The notes under the pieces are model-generated. The model searched no databases. It saw only the letters and a list, made by a program, of their open reading frames with translations, and was not told the origin of the DNA. This document shows positions 1 to 11,454 of a DNA stretch of 64,000 nt, piece after piece; position 1 is the stretch's first letter; each line of letters begins with the position of its first letter. The stretch is from positions 45,857,678-45,921,677 of the forward strand of contig NC_080425.1 of NCBI RefSeq assembly GCF_029873635.1. Reading direction: 5' to 3'. Position numbers and translations under genes: made by a program. The stretch is from Malania oleifera (lineage: Eukaryota > Streptophyta > Magnoliopsida > Santalales > Ximeniaceae).

Positions 1-55
1 ACGCCCCGAAACCCACCAAGTGGGGTCCAGGTGCCATGTGTTCCAATCACCTGTA

Positions 56-66
56 TCTGATACCAT
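56..66 (-). promoter_or_regulatory. Primer-binding-site-like sequence of a Tekay-like element
   Basis: On the minus strand this reads TGGTATCAGAT, close to the initiator-Met tRNA complement TGGTATCAGAG used as primer site by many plant LTR elements. It lies just outside the low-coordinate end of the LTR at 75-2598, as expected for a minus-strand element whose body continues off the left edge. The gap of about 8 bp to the LTR end is longer than usual, so the exact boundary is uncertain. Confidence 0.5.
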
Positions 67-924
67 AATTAACATGCACGCAACGGAACATAAATAAATA
101 ACCTCAAATAAATACCAGAGTTCTATATAGCAACCCAAAAACAAACACTACAACATCTAGATATCTACATCCACAACCAGTATTTAAAACAAAATCTCGT
201 ACAAATATATCTTTACATATATCAGTATCTCACAATACCCCAAAAAGAAACCACCAAAAATAATCCTAGCCTAGGCCTTCAAACTCGGTCTCCAGAAGAA
301 CCTGAAAAATTGTTAATCCACTAGGGTGAGACACTTCTCAGTAAGGGTGGAATAAATTATATCAGTGTGTGACAACTGAGTTTTAATATTTATATTTCAA
401 ATAAACTGCTTCTCATATAACATCAATAACAACTAAGAGAACGTATCATTAATAACATCACTGACATCTAATATCATACACACATCCAATATGCACAAGT
501 ACATAATTTTTATGCAGGCGAAAGTCCCCAAGGATAGGGAAGATTACCTGCCCATACAAGTAGCTTCCCTCTGCTCTTGTACTAAAAACTACCTACTAGA
601 GCACTCACCTTACTCAGTAAGCCCTCAGGTGAAGTATTACCTCACCTCCAGTACACACATCTTTATTATTTTAAAGGCGAAGGTTTCCGAGGATCGGGAT
701 GTCTACCCGCCCATACAAGTAGCATCTCTTTGCACTGATACCAAGAAACTACCTAGCAGAGCACTCGCCTTTCTCAGCAAGCCCCCGGTGGTATGTTTAC
801 CTCGCCGCATGCACACACATGCATTCACAATATACTATATCATTATTATTATGTTTGAATTAAATTCACATGCACAACACATCCACACAGGAATCATGCA
901 TCTCATACTTCATCTTCCAAAGTC

Positions 925-1235
925 CTCAGTACGTGGCCCACACAGAGCAACTGCATACATGTCAGTATGTGGCCCACACAGGAACCTACGTACTTCTTAT
1001 CTACATGTGGCCCACACAGGCACCACTACCCACACAAGGTACATAACATGGCCCACACATGCGCCCTTATCCACACAGGATATAACGTGGCCCACACAGG
1101 AACCACTACCCACACAGGGTACATAACATGACCTACACAGGCGCCATTATCCACACAGGATTTAACGTGGCCCACATAGGCACCACTCCAGTTTCCGTGA
1201 CACGTGGCCCACACAGGCACCACTATTCACCAGTA
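925..1235. repeat. Minisatellite inside LTR, GTGGCCCACACAGG core
   Basis: The phrase GTGGCCCACACAGG, alternating with CCACACAGG variants, recurs roughly every 35-45 bp, and the higher-order unit looks close to 80 bp. At least seven copies of the CCCACACAGG-type core can be seen. This explains the repetitive open frames on both strands here. Confidence 0.75.
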
Positions 1236-2423
1236 TCCAATTCCTATGACCTACCCGTCATACATCAGTAGAACAAGCTCCTCGACCTGCCAATGTCCTA
1301 CCATTACATTATGACAAGCTCCTCAACCTGCCAACGTCATATCATGATTTATATCTAGGCAATATAACAACCTCCTCATGCCAACGTTATACTGAGATGC
1401 ATACGAATAACCACACCAGTTAGTTCACATAGACGCATCAATGCATTTCCACACAGAAATCCAATAAATCAATTCATTTCTCACACAGTATCCCAACATA
1501 TCAATACATTTCCACACAGGAGTCAAACATAACAATTCATTTATCATACCATAATCATTCCAAACATCCCAACACACAAACCCAAATACCATAGTAATTC
1601 ATATTCAATTTATTAGGAAAAATTGTTCCCATGTCACACGAATTTAATATCATATACAATTATCCCAAATATAAACCTTAAACAAAATCATCATTTTTTT
1701 CCCAGTAATCAGGCTATTCTGAAAATCATATAGATAAATAATAAATTTCATATGCTAGTAAATAACTGGTTCGCCTTAATAAAATACTGATATAATTTTA
1801 TTTCCCTTTACCTAATTCCCTGAATCACGCTTGCAGGGCTCCCAAAATTATACCCGTAGTGCTCACCCGAACCCTGATTCAATCAAATCAACCCCAATAA
1901 AATATTATTTTAACCTTTCCTAATTTACAATAATTAAATAATAATTAATTTCTAAATAACCTATTTGTCCTAGTTTTGAGGCTATTCCTACAACGATACC
2001 ACGAGAAATCCGTTCCGCTAGATTTGTAGAGAATCATCCCTAGACTCTCGTGGTGGTGTCCGATTGCCCATTTGACTTAAAATTTAAGAAAATAAGAATG
2101 AGAATTTGCCTTACCCCAGGGGATATGCCCACGTTGCTCCTACGACAAATCCACTTCGGTAGATATGTCAGTGGCGGAGAATGGAGTCTAGTCGTATTTT
2201 CGGATTTTCAATTGGGCGAGAATCCGCCGCGAAATCGTAGAAAGAAGAAGAGTGGAGAACGTGAGCTGAGAGATTTTTTTTTTTCTCTTTCTTTCTTTCC
2301 TGCTGTTCTGCGCGTGAGGAGTTTTTTTTTTTCTTTCCACTTCCTGTTTGTTCAGGAAGCTTAGCCTTTAAGTTGTCTATTTTTTTTTCTCTCTCCTTTA
2401 TCTATACTTTACTTTTACATATA

Positions 2424-2486
2424 CTTATATATATACTTATATATATATACTTATATATATATATATATATCCTTATATGTATTTAA

Positions 2487-2522
<36 letters not shown>
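2424..2522. repeat. (AT)n microsatellite, compound
   Basis: Runs of TATATA are interrupted by ACTTATATAT units, directly inside the outer end of the LTR. Similar AT runs lie near the outer ends of the other Tekay-like LTRs in this window. Confidence 0.8.
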
Positions 2523-2525
<3 letters not shown>

Positions 2526-2599
2526 CAAAATCCTCAAATTTCTTAATTTAATTAATCTTCTTAATAGTAATTAATTAATTTTTTTTTGGGTCGTTGCAC

Positions 2600-3041
2600 T
2601 TAGTTTGATATGCTAGTTAGGATACTTTATAATGATAATGCTAAGGAGTACTTTTGTACCCAATTCACTACCTATATGACTAATTATGGTATTATCCATC
2701 AATCATGTTGTGCTCACACTCCACAACAAAATGGAGCTATAAAGCAAACAAAAGACATATTCTTGAAATTACTCATACCATATTATATTAAATGGATGTC
2801 TCTAAATTTTTTTTGGAGTGACGTTGTGCTCATAACTTGCTCCCTCATCAATAAAATATCATCTTCCGTCCTTGGTGGTAAAATCCCATATTCTGTTATC
2901 TTCCCTAAGGCTCCTTTGTCCTCCTATCATCCTCGTATATTCGATTGTGTCTTTTATCCTCCAGTTAACTCCAAGAATGATTTAGTTGGATTCTTAGGCT
3001 ATCAAATGTATTTTTATAGGCTATTCTTCTACAAAAAATAA
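2600..3041 (+). pseudogene. Ty1/Copia integrase core fragment
   Basis: The translation shows Copia integrase landmarks: a DNAKEYF-type stretch near residue 10, HTPQQNGA at about residue 37 (in intact copies the catalytic Glu follows shortly after QQNG), an FFWSDVVL-type segment, and the conserved KIPYSVIFPKAPL region. No gag, RT or LTR of the same element is attached. The frame closes at 3041, immediately before unrelated CACTA-type repeats. It is a short relic truncated on both sides by later insertions. Confidence 0.8.
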
Positions 3042-3044
3042 GGT

Positions 3045-3362
3045 TATTAGTGACGGTTTAAAACCGTCACTAATACTTATTAGTGACGACTTAGTCATTA
3101 TCAGTGATGGTCTCAAATTCATCACTAAAATGGTAGTGACAACTACTTATTAGTGACAAATTTTAAAAACGTCACTAATAATGGAGTATTAGTGACAGTT
3201 TTATTCCGTTACTAAAAGCCTAAGACCGTCATAATATATTGTACATTTTCTTGGTTAAAAATCGTCACTAAAGACCAATTATTAGTGACGTCTTTGCAAA
3301 CCGTCATTAATACTTTGTAGTGGGACTATTAGTGATGGTTTCAAAACCGTCACTATTACTTT
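3045..3362. mobile_element. CACTA-type (En/Spm) subterminal repeat array, fragment
   Basis: The motif TTAGTGACGG and its complement CCGTCACTAA recur in both orientations about every 20-50 bp, often as near-palindromes. Such arrays are typical of subterminal regions of plant CACTA transposons. The sequence CTTTGTAGTG at 3313-3322 matches a CACTA right end, and a complementary CACTACAAAG lies at 3611-3620. No transposase frame is present. It may be a decayed end or part of a small non-autonomous derivative. Confidence 0.55.
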
Positions 3363-3775
3363 AAAATAAATAATTTTTTAAAATCATTTATTAATTCTTG
3401 TAAAAACCTATAATTACATTTTAGCATACATAATATTGAACCAGAATTATTGAAAAAGTTCATAAATTGTTCAAAATTCAAATTAAAATTCAAATACAAA
3501 TTCAAATACAAAACTCCTTTGTGATTAGATAACAAAAAATAAAGAAAAAGTAAAAAACTGCATCTGACTGTAGTGCTTGACATCGTTATGATGTTGTGAC
3601 AGTCTGCAAACACTACAAAGTAATAATTTTACAAAAAATTAGTATATGATTTTTGACTATATATATATATATATATATATATGTACGTACTATAAGTAAA
3701 AATGATTTTATGACAAAATGATCGGACATAGTTAAACAAAAAATCTTATAATTTTAAATAGCTAAGTTTGATCAG
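3363..3775. other. AT-rich sequence, no gene recognised
   Basis: Apart from the CACTACAAAG motif at 3611-3620 and an (AT)n run at about 3659-3682, nothing is recognised. The minus-strand open frame at 3356-3613 is AT-rich without family features. Confidence 0.5.
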
Positions 3776-4066
3776 TCGGAATTGACCCTACTCGATTTGG
3801 ACCTCGTATCAACTTGGACACCTGAGTGCTAAAATCTACTAAGTTTACTAAGTTTGTTTGTATTCTAACTTTACTTTTAAGTGTGCAAAAATCTCTCGGC
3901 GAAGAGTTTTTGGCCACCATGAGCTTCGGTACATCGAGCTCAATGTGACGGACATGTCGGTATAGACCCCACTCAGTTTGGACCTTATATGCCTAAATTG
4001 GACACTTGAGTGCTTAAAATCAACTAAGTTTACTAAGTTCACGTCTAAGCGCATAATTTTCAATCG
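3768..4066. repeat. Tandem dimer of a ~181-bp satellite-like unit
   Basis: Two similar blocks lie in direct orientation: one starts GACCCTACTC at 3784 and the other GACCCCACTC at 3965, an offset of 181 bp. Both continue into a TTGGACAC..TGAGTGCT segment and then CTAAGTTTACTAAGTT. The sequence between them (about 3870-3960, including CTCGGCGAAGAG and GAGCTTCGG) completes the unit. Monomers of about 180 bp are common for plant satellites, but only about one and a half units are present, so tandem origin is an inference. Confidence 0.5.
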
Positions 4067-4080
4067 AGGGATGTATTTCA

Positions 4081-4408
4081 AGTTATACAGATATAGTTAG
4101 ATATTTGCAGATTTTATACAGATAGAATATGTGTACATATACAATTTTATTTAAATGATTAGACAGACAGATATATATAATAATATATAGATATTTATTC
4201 AGAACAGTATATACAGTGTATATAGAAAGCTATGTTTTCCTAAATGCAATAACACTCAGAGTATACAGATAGATTATACAGATAGAAGATACCAAAAAAA
4301 TATACAGTTATAACATCAAGATGCTATAGATATTACAGTATTTACAGTACATAAATATAGTGTTATAGTTAATTTGGAAACATAATAAAAACAATATAAA
4401 GAGTATAG

Positions 4409-4459
<51 letters not shown>

Positions 4460-5388
4460 TTAGATCCCTGTGGAAAGGTTACATACAGATACAGTACAGA
4501 TACAGAATATATAGCACGATACTGATGCTAATACAAATAGAGTGCAACCACATATCTCAGATAGTGTGTGGATACCGTCAACTATGCTCAGAGAGTATGC
4601 AGCTCCCCAGTTTGCTGGGTTGAGGGGGCTAGTTTAACAAGGTAGCAGTCAGTCCCGCGCCAAGGAGAGTATGCAGTTTGGTCGGGCTGAGATAGTGTAG
4701 AGTATAGTGACCTTCCTGGAGGACCGAACAGGTTAAGTCCCGCCTACAGGCCACACAACCTTGTCATGAGGGGTCAAATCATGACATACAGAGTCCCAAG
4801 GAAAGAGCACAATTATTTATATGTATATGTATACAGTTTTACTGCTTTTGTTGTATATAGTATGATATTAACAGTATGAATGATAGAAAGTTCAAATGAC
4901 ACATATATTTTAAGCTACTATACATGTGATATATATGTTTTACAAATTTTCTAGATCATGGAATTTTTCATACTATTATTATGATTTTACGACTCGGTCG
5001 CCACACACTAGTAATAGCATATTTCATCTTACTGAGCATTGTCTTACCCTATTACTTTACCATTTTTCAGGTGAGCCAGCTAGGCAAGCAGATCAGGCTC
5101 GCAGATAGAGTGATTTCTTGATAGCCCTGGTTTTAAGGTGAGTTTGTGACTGAGTTTTGTATTTTTGAGATAGTTTATACTGGGAGGGAGTCGTTTTATA
5201 TGATTATGGTCTGAATGTATTGAATTCTGGTATTGTATGGTATATATGACTGTATGATTTATGCTTCCGCTCCTTAGGTATTATGATTATACACAGGATT
5301 ACCCCAGTGCCTTCTGGGGCCTAAGTTCTATGGTAGGGAGTATCAGATCAATTTATAAAAAAATGATATAAATTTTGTGGTCGTTACA
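4081..5388 (+). mobile_element. Plus-strand Tekay-like LTR fragment
   Basis: It contains the R-region block typical of these LTRs: TTACTGAGCATTGTCTTACCC at about 5030-5050, followed by TTTTTCAGGTGAGCC. It ends in GGTCGTTACA at 5379-5388, the usual terminus of this LTR group. The left boundary is not clear. The far end abuts the truncated outer end of the minus-strand LTR of the next element directly. A 56-bp (AT)n run lies at 4399-4455. No coding sequence is supported. Confidence 0.6.
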
Positions 5389-6164
5389 AAAATAATACAA
5401 CTTTAAACATGACCTTCTTTCCCACCCATGCTTCACTGCGCTACTCTGATCACTGTTATACTCCACATGGCATTAGAAAAATATTAGATAATCATGGGGT
5501 GAGACACTTCTCAGTAAGACGGAATAGATTATTATCAGTGTGTGGCAACATGAGTTTTAGTGTATCAAAAACACATCCATTAAATAATTAACTTTAACTT
5601 GAGAAATCATGTAAAATTGTACTCACACCTATATATTTAAAAATACTTATTTTCTTCTCAAAACATGCTCTACCTTAATAAATTTCGCTGTATAGATAAA
5701 TTCACATATATGCATAAAAGATCCTCCCTAAATGGATAATCATATAACACCAAGTAATCACCTAACATGATCGAGTTGTGGGGCCCAAAGGTAGGACTTA
5801 GCCATGGTTGGCCTACCACCAAGCTAAGTCAAAATTCTCTTCTATAGTACGATTTTCCTACCGCAGCCTGGTCCGGACTCCAAGAGCGGTCCACAACACT
5901 TCGTAGGCCAAATCAACTTCTATTACCAACACTCTTTCTGAGTAGTGTGGTGGCACTGACATATCTCTATAGTTACGATACCAAGCTTATCTCTAGTCCA
6001 TTAGGGTTCTTAAATCATATAATGCAATTTATAAAATAAAACTGTAACATGATCTCATTTTCAAAAGTTTGTATAAAATTTGACATATTCACAATTCCGT
6101 ATAAAATATGTTATATCATATCTCTGTATAAAACTGTCATTTCATATCTCGACATTAGCCGTTT

Positions 6165-6250
6165 GAGCTGAATTTGGCATAAAGTCGTCTGAAATGAATT
6201 TGGCATAAAGTCGTCTGAAACGAATTCGGCATAAAGCCGTTTGAACTGTT
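6165..6250. repeat. Tandem ~27-bp repeats inside LTR
   Basis: Three near-identical copies of a unit containing GAATTTGGCATAAAGTCGTC stand head to tail. The matching position in the other LTR (about 12375-12440) holds a diverged version, so copy number or sequence has changed since insertion. Confidence 0.7.
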
Positions 6251-7118
6251 ATTTCATAACTCTGTAAAAATCTGTCTTATCATAATTTTGTGTAAAACTA
6301 TACTTTGTTGTATATTTTCATAAAATATTCCAACAGGTTTATTTATGTTGTAACATATTCATTACTCATGCTACACAATTTGAGTGATAATTCATAACAG
6401 AATAATCTGCCTGAGATGACTATATTCTTCTACTGAAAAAAAATAGTATAATCATCTAATAATCTGCCTAGGATAATTATATTTTTTTGTTAAAAAATAA
6501 TGGTATAATCATCTCTAGGGTTTTATTTAAACTCAAATACCTAGTTTTTCCCAAAACATACATATAATAAATGCAAAATTTTCATTTCCATATGCCTGAA
6601 TACTCAGAAAAACATATATATTATTCCAAAATATTCCCAAAAAATATGATATAATCAAACCCTTGTAGTTTAATTTAACTTCCAAAATATTCCCAAAAAT
6701 CTAATATAATCAAACCTCAAACCCCTATAGTTTAATTTAACTCAGACATATTTTTTTAAAACAAACTAAACATAAATATATTTAATTTCACATACTCAAT
6801 TTAAATCGGACATACTTTACTTAACATAAACCTAATTAAATTCACATACTCAAAATTTTATGGGGAATATTTTAAAATAAACCTGACATAATCTATTCCC
6901 CTTACCTTAGCTTTGGAGTGGTGCCTATGATGTCCCTACGATGAATCCATTCTGGTTAAAATGTTCAGGGGCGGAGTTAGGACCCGAATATGGTGTTTGT
7001 TTTTTGATTTGGTTGGGAAATGAAGAGAAATCTTAGGGAGAGAGAAAGAGAGATATTGAGGAGAGAGAGAGAGAGAGCTCAAGGCCAAATAAAAGGGAGG
7101 GAGAATTGATTTCCAATT

Positions 7119-7146
7119 GATACTTCAGGATGCTTCCTGAAGTATC
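7119..7146. repeat. Perfect 12-bp-stem hairpin in LTR
   Basis: GATACTTCAGGA is followed by the loop TGCT and the exact complement TCCTGAAGTATC. It lies next to an (AT)n stretch, about 200 bp inside the transcriptional start side of this minus-strand LTR. The same hairpin is at 13281-13308 in the partner LTR, followed by a second, slightly imperfect copy at 13337-13364. Confidence 0.8.
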
Positions 7147-7149
7147 CCT

Positions 7150-7186
<37 letters not shown>

Positions 7187-7343
7187 ATATAAAATTATTA
7201 TTGTATTATATCTTTATACTAAATGATATTATATTAATATATACCATTATACTATATTCTATTACTTAATAATTATTCTTATTATGTTAATTATTATTAT
7301 TATTTTCAACACTTTCATGCATATTATTTTTGGGGTCATTACA

Positions 7344-7357
7344 TTCTCCCCTCCTTA
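7344..7357 (-). promoter_or_regulatory. Polypurine tract of minus-strand Tekay-like element
   Basis: On minus this reads TAAGGAGGGGAGAA immediately before the LTR start TGTAATGACC. It corresponds to the PPT at 43091-43103 of the plus-strand Tekay element. Confidence 0.8.
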
Positions 7358-7639
7358 TAAAAATTTCATCCTTGAAATTTGCTACATATAACTTTGAATA
7401 AAATCATTTGTAAACCCAGTAAGTTTGAATTGAACCCGTAAATAATTCTATCAACAACTAGTAACTAACCTGAACCGATGGATTACACGTCCTATTCTTA
7501 TACCCCTTATCTCAGCATCAACACTCAACATCTTTAATTCTCATTTCCAGTTCCCAAAGATATAACACTGACATAACCTTTCTCTCTCTCAACAGATAAT
7601 ACATTCTGGATACTTCTTTTAAAAATGGCACCGACAAAA

Positions 7640-8830
7640 TTCAGTAACCAAATTACAATACGGTTAGGATCCCTAGTAACCACCCCCTTATCATCTTCTA
7701 ACTCCAAAATAAAATTCCTTCCGAATAAAGAGGTATATAAGGCTTTTATCATCTGAATACAATTCAAATTTGATTCCATATAGGTATGAACACTATAATT
7801 TTAATGCAAACATAATAGCGGCTAATTCTAGGTCATGGGTTGGATAATTGCGCTTGCAAGGCTTTAAGTGTCATAATCCATAGGCAACCACCTTTTCCTT
7901 TTGCAACAATACACATCTCAATCCATTCAAGGAAGCATCTATAAATACAACATAACGATCCTTTTTGTTTGGAAGAGTTACTGTTGGAACTATTGTTAAT
8001 CGATGTTTTAATTATTGAAACTCTCATCCACATTCTTCACTCCACACAAATTTTCTTTCCTTTCCTTGTCAACTCAATTAGTGGCATAGATAATCTTGAA
8101 AAATTCCACACAAACCTGTGATAACACCCTGCCAAACCCGGGAAGTTATGAATTTAAGCCACATTTTTAGGAATTTCGCACTAGTTGTCTAGAACTCACA
8201 TCTCTCGTTTAGCATATAAATGATGCTCCCAAAATGTTTGTAAAGTTAATCACCAATGTTGTTCATGCTCTTCTTGAGTCTTTAAATATATCAAAAATCA
8301 TCTATAAAAACTATAATAAATTGATCCAAGTATGGTTGAATAACTTGATTCATCATATCCATGAAAATGCAAGGTGCATTGGTAATCCCCAAATGGTAAC
8401 ACAATGAACTTGTAGTGATCATACTATGTACTAAATTCCGTCTTTGGGATGTTTAATTCCCAAATCTCAATTGGTGATAATTTGATTGTAAGCCAATCTT
8501 CAGAAATTTTGGGATTTTGCAAATTAATCAATTAGTCCACCAATTCTTGGAAGTTGATACCAATTCTTAATGTAACCCGATTCAACTTTTAATTATCAAT
8601 GCATAGCCTCAAAGACCCCTTATATTTCTTAGCAAATAACACAGGTGCAACCAATGGTGATACACTAGATCGAATAAATTCCTTGTCAAGGAAATCTTCT
8701 AGTTGCACCCTAGGTTGCCTTAGCTTAACTAATGTCATTCTATATGAAGCAATCAACATGGGCTCCGTTCCTAGCACCAAATCAATATTGAATTAAATCT
8801 CCTTTTGGAGGCAGGCCCAATAAATCATCT
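7640..8830 (-). pseudogene. Gypsy reverse transcriptase and RNase H remains
   Basis: Reading down the minus strand from 8830: a LLGLPPKGD-type linker, the YRM...L.D..DKEFIRSSVSP segment and LFAKKYKGSLRLCID (8589-8780), a QFIIVFIDD segment whose FIDD (YxDD-box equivalent) is at 8308-8297, a GKKFVWSEEC connection at about 8050, then RNase H landmarks (DASLNGLRCVLLQ near 7940, HDLELAA and YSDDKSLIYLF near 7740). Frameshifts and stops are frequent. Downstream, where integrase belongs, there is only about 300 bp. The pieces match Tekay/Del chromoviruses best. Confidence 0.8.
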
Positions 8831-11443
8831 AGAAAAATATCTAGAAATTCATCACCTATGGGTAAAGAAGTTAGGGTTTCATTAACTTGTTTATTTTCTT
8901 TCATTGCTGTTACAAACCCCAGACATGTGCCCAAATTCCATCCTTTCACAAGCACTTAATATATCAAACATAAAAGCTTGTTAGTTGGAAAGAAACCGTC
9001 ACTCCATTTGGATCTCTGAGTACTACTTTCTTTTGGAAACAATCAACTAAGTGTATAATAAATAGATAACCACTCCATTTATAGGATTACATCATAATTC
9101 ACAATATCCATGTTAAAAAGTTGACTAGGAAGTCATTCCCACCAATATTTAAAATGCATGTCTGCATATTCTGTCCATATATATAATCTTCTCCAGCATA
9201 ATTGGTTTATCTACAAAATAGCTCTTAACCAAAACCTCATCATCGAAGTCCAGTTCAACTTCTGAAACACAAGGAAATGGTGCACCTCCATGAGCCTCGT
9301 AATAGATGCTTCATTTTGTAACATTAGATTTAAGGATATATGAAAAGAAAACTTACCAAAACTAAGGTATCTGAAGCCTTCGTTATCGTGCATCACCTCA
9401 CTAAAGATTTTGGAAACCCCTGGTACAAAACATAATTGTAAGGCAAAGAAACTTCCCTACATGCAATGATACAGGATCATTATTCAATAACTTTAATTCT
9501 TCATTACAATCCCTAAAAACTAATGTATGCAGACCTTCATAGACTTACGTTTGGAAGATAAGGAAATTGAATTAAGAAACCCAATTAAACAAAAATATCA
9601 ATTTCCTAAATAACCTAAAGTCTTGCTTCCTAAGTAAAAGAATCCTAGAATTCTTCATATTTGCCCCCACTGAAATCAACATAAATAAATAACCAAATAT
9701 ACCATTAATATTAGGAAGTTAATAATAATCTCTCGATTACAAACTGCATTATTTTTCCATTATCAGGAAGAATTCAACCTCAAACTTTAAAACGCAAAAG
9801 ATGAATAACAAAGACCACAACTACACTTGCCTTCTCCAAACCCACAATCGCCAGCAACTCTTGCAAGAACCTTTGCTATTCATTTGTAAATCCAACTCTA
9901 TAAACTTACCATTCTAATTTTCTTTTGTCCACATCCAAGTCTTTATCTCGCTAAATTTTGTAATGAGTACTTTCCTTCAATTTTCAAAAGAGAAGGCAAA
10001 CATTCACAAATCCATCTAACCACCAAATACAAAAATCTAACTCCATTAGCTGTAAATTTGGATTTTCTCCTCCAAGCAAACAAAACACCCTATCCAAACT
10101 TTTCCACTTGCAAATTGAAGGGTTCTCTTTCAATCTGACACTATTTTGTGGAAGTTTCGCTTCCATACTATATATGTGTGCTCGTTTATTTGAATTTTAA
10201 TTCCATAAATTAAAGAACTTTGATAGTTTCCAACTAAATTTTTCCTTAGATCATCAACTTAATATATTGGATTATCTTATTAAAGAGATGTAAGAATTGT
10301 AACTTCCAAATCTGAGATGACTGACCCGACTGATCATGGGACAAGTCATAAGACACCTTATGCATTGTAGTTTTTTTTTTTTTTTTTACATGTTGATATT
10401 CTCTTGGGTGTTGCATACATTTCTATGGGCTCGTAATATGATTTATTATTGCAGGATCTTCTCACACTCACCTGAATTAATTATTCTTCATATCATTTGG
10501 TGTGTGTCCTCATTTAATTTACATTTATCAAATTCTCTTTTGTTTTCTTAAACAAATTTAAAAGATCTTCAATCTTTGAAATTATAATTTCATGGGATAC
10601 ATGACTCATAGGCTACAAGAAAAATTATCCTCTATTCCTCTTTCAATTGAACAAAATCTAAATTTATTTCCATGACATTTTTTTATTGCAGACTAAAATT
10701 GAATTTTGACCCTATACTTTCCTTAGAAAGTGACCTAAAGACCCATGGCTGACTTATGAAAATATGGAAAGATTGAATATTTTCTTTAAGCACAAGAAAC
10801 ACGAGAGAGAATAATGCATACAAAAGAACTATAATTTTTCATGAAACCTAAGGATAATTAGTATCCACAAGGACTTCACCATTGAAGAACCCCTGAGATT
10901 TCTAATCATTAAAATCTGAGGATAACCACTAACATTCTTTCTGTTGCTCTCAAATCCATGCACAATAAATTATAAAGGAAACATAAAGAGCTAGGAGTAT
11001 ACTCTAATATGCATAGGTGCACACATTCCAAAAATACACAAAATTCTATTTCAAATATTCCCTTATTGCAAATGGTAGCTCATTCCTTATAGTGACTATT
11101 TACACAAGACATGATCATAGTGCAGCATTCCAGGAGAAAAACGTCAATGGTTTGTCGTGACTTTTCTAGAACTGCCGGTTGTTTCAGAAAAATTTATAGA
11201 AAACCTTCGATGAATTTCTACTTTCAGCTATGAGTAGAAACTCCAAAATTCCAATTTGCTTGTTATAATTTACTTTGCTATGCATCCTACATTCGATCAC
11301 TCATACAACACCTAGCCTACCCATTCCTATCCTCATCCTACTTCATACCTATACTCTAGTAATAATCATCCCTAGAGTCTACAGAATCTATATCCTAAGC
11401 TCTGATACCAAATTGTGATGACCCGAAAAATTTTGTTCAATTT
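8831..11443 (-). pseudogene. Eroded gag-protease region of the Tekay-like element
   Basis: The part nearest RT shows a protease/RT linker trace (NYDVIL.MEWLS at about 9080-9120 on minus, which in this family marks the end of the protease domain). Higher up, gag should lie at about 9.3-11.3 kb, but no zinc knuckle or gag core is recognisable, and the short open frames at 9211-9396 and 9984-10166 carry no family signature. The stretch is AT-rich and heavily mutated. Confidence 0.5.
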
Positions 11444-11454
11444 CTCTGATACCA
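11444..11454 (-). promoter_or_regulatory. Primer binding site, Met-tRNA type
   Basis: On minus this reads TGGTATCAGAG, two bases inside the LTR end. A second copy of the same motif (minus TGGTATCAGAGC) lies 44 bp further in, at 11410-11399. Confidence 0.85.

Larger units (their letters stand above)
75..2598 (-). mobile_element. 5' LTR of a minus-strand Tekay/Del-like Gypsy element, body outside the window
   Basis: The ends are TG...CA, with imperfect inverted termini (TGCACG at left, CGTTGCA at right). The LTR holds the conserved block seen in the other Tekay-like LTRs here (on plus: GGTGAGACACTTCTCAGTAAG at about 325-345) and a minisatellite. Because the PBS-like motif is on the left, the internal region must continue beyond base 1. 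The right flank is a Copia integrase remnant, so the element probably inserted into that older sequence. No coding capacity is supported. An open frame at 491-1126 is the repeat array read through and is not a gene. Confidence 0.65.
5389..7343 (-). repeat. 3' LTR of minus-strand Tekay-like element, outer end truncated
   Basis: It is co-linear with 11609-13589 at high identity by eye, including the CTTCTCAGTAAGACGG block, a set of short direct repeats, a GA-rich run, a perfect hairpin and (AT)n. The homology starts abruptly at about 5391, after a plus-strand LTR end, so roughly the last 150 bp of the LTR (its 3' end on minus) is missing. Confidence 0.85.

Noticed and set aside
491..1126. 211-codon open frame on plus
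   Set aside because: It runs through the LTR minisatellite, and the repetitive peptide follows the DNA repeat. There is no domain or codon evidence.
7534..7779. Minus frame as a separate gene
   Set aside because: It overlaps the RNase H remains in another frame and reaches the region just before the PPT.
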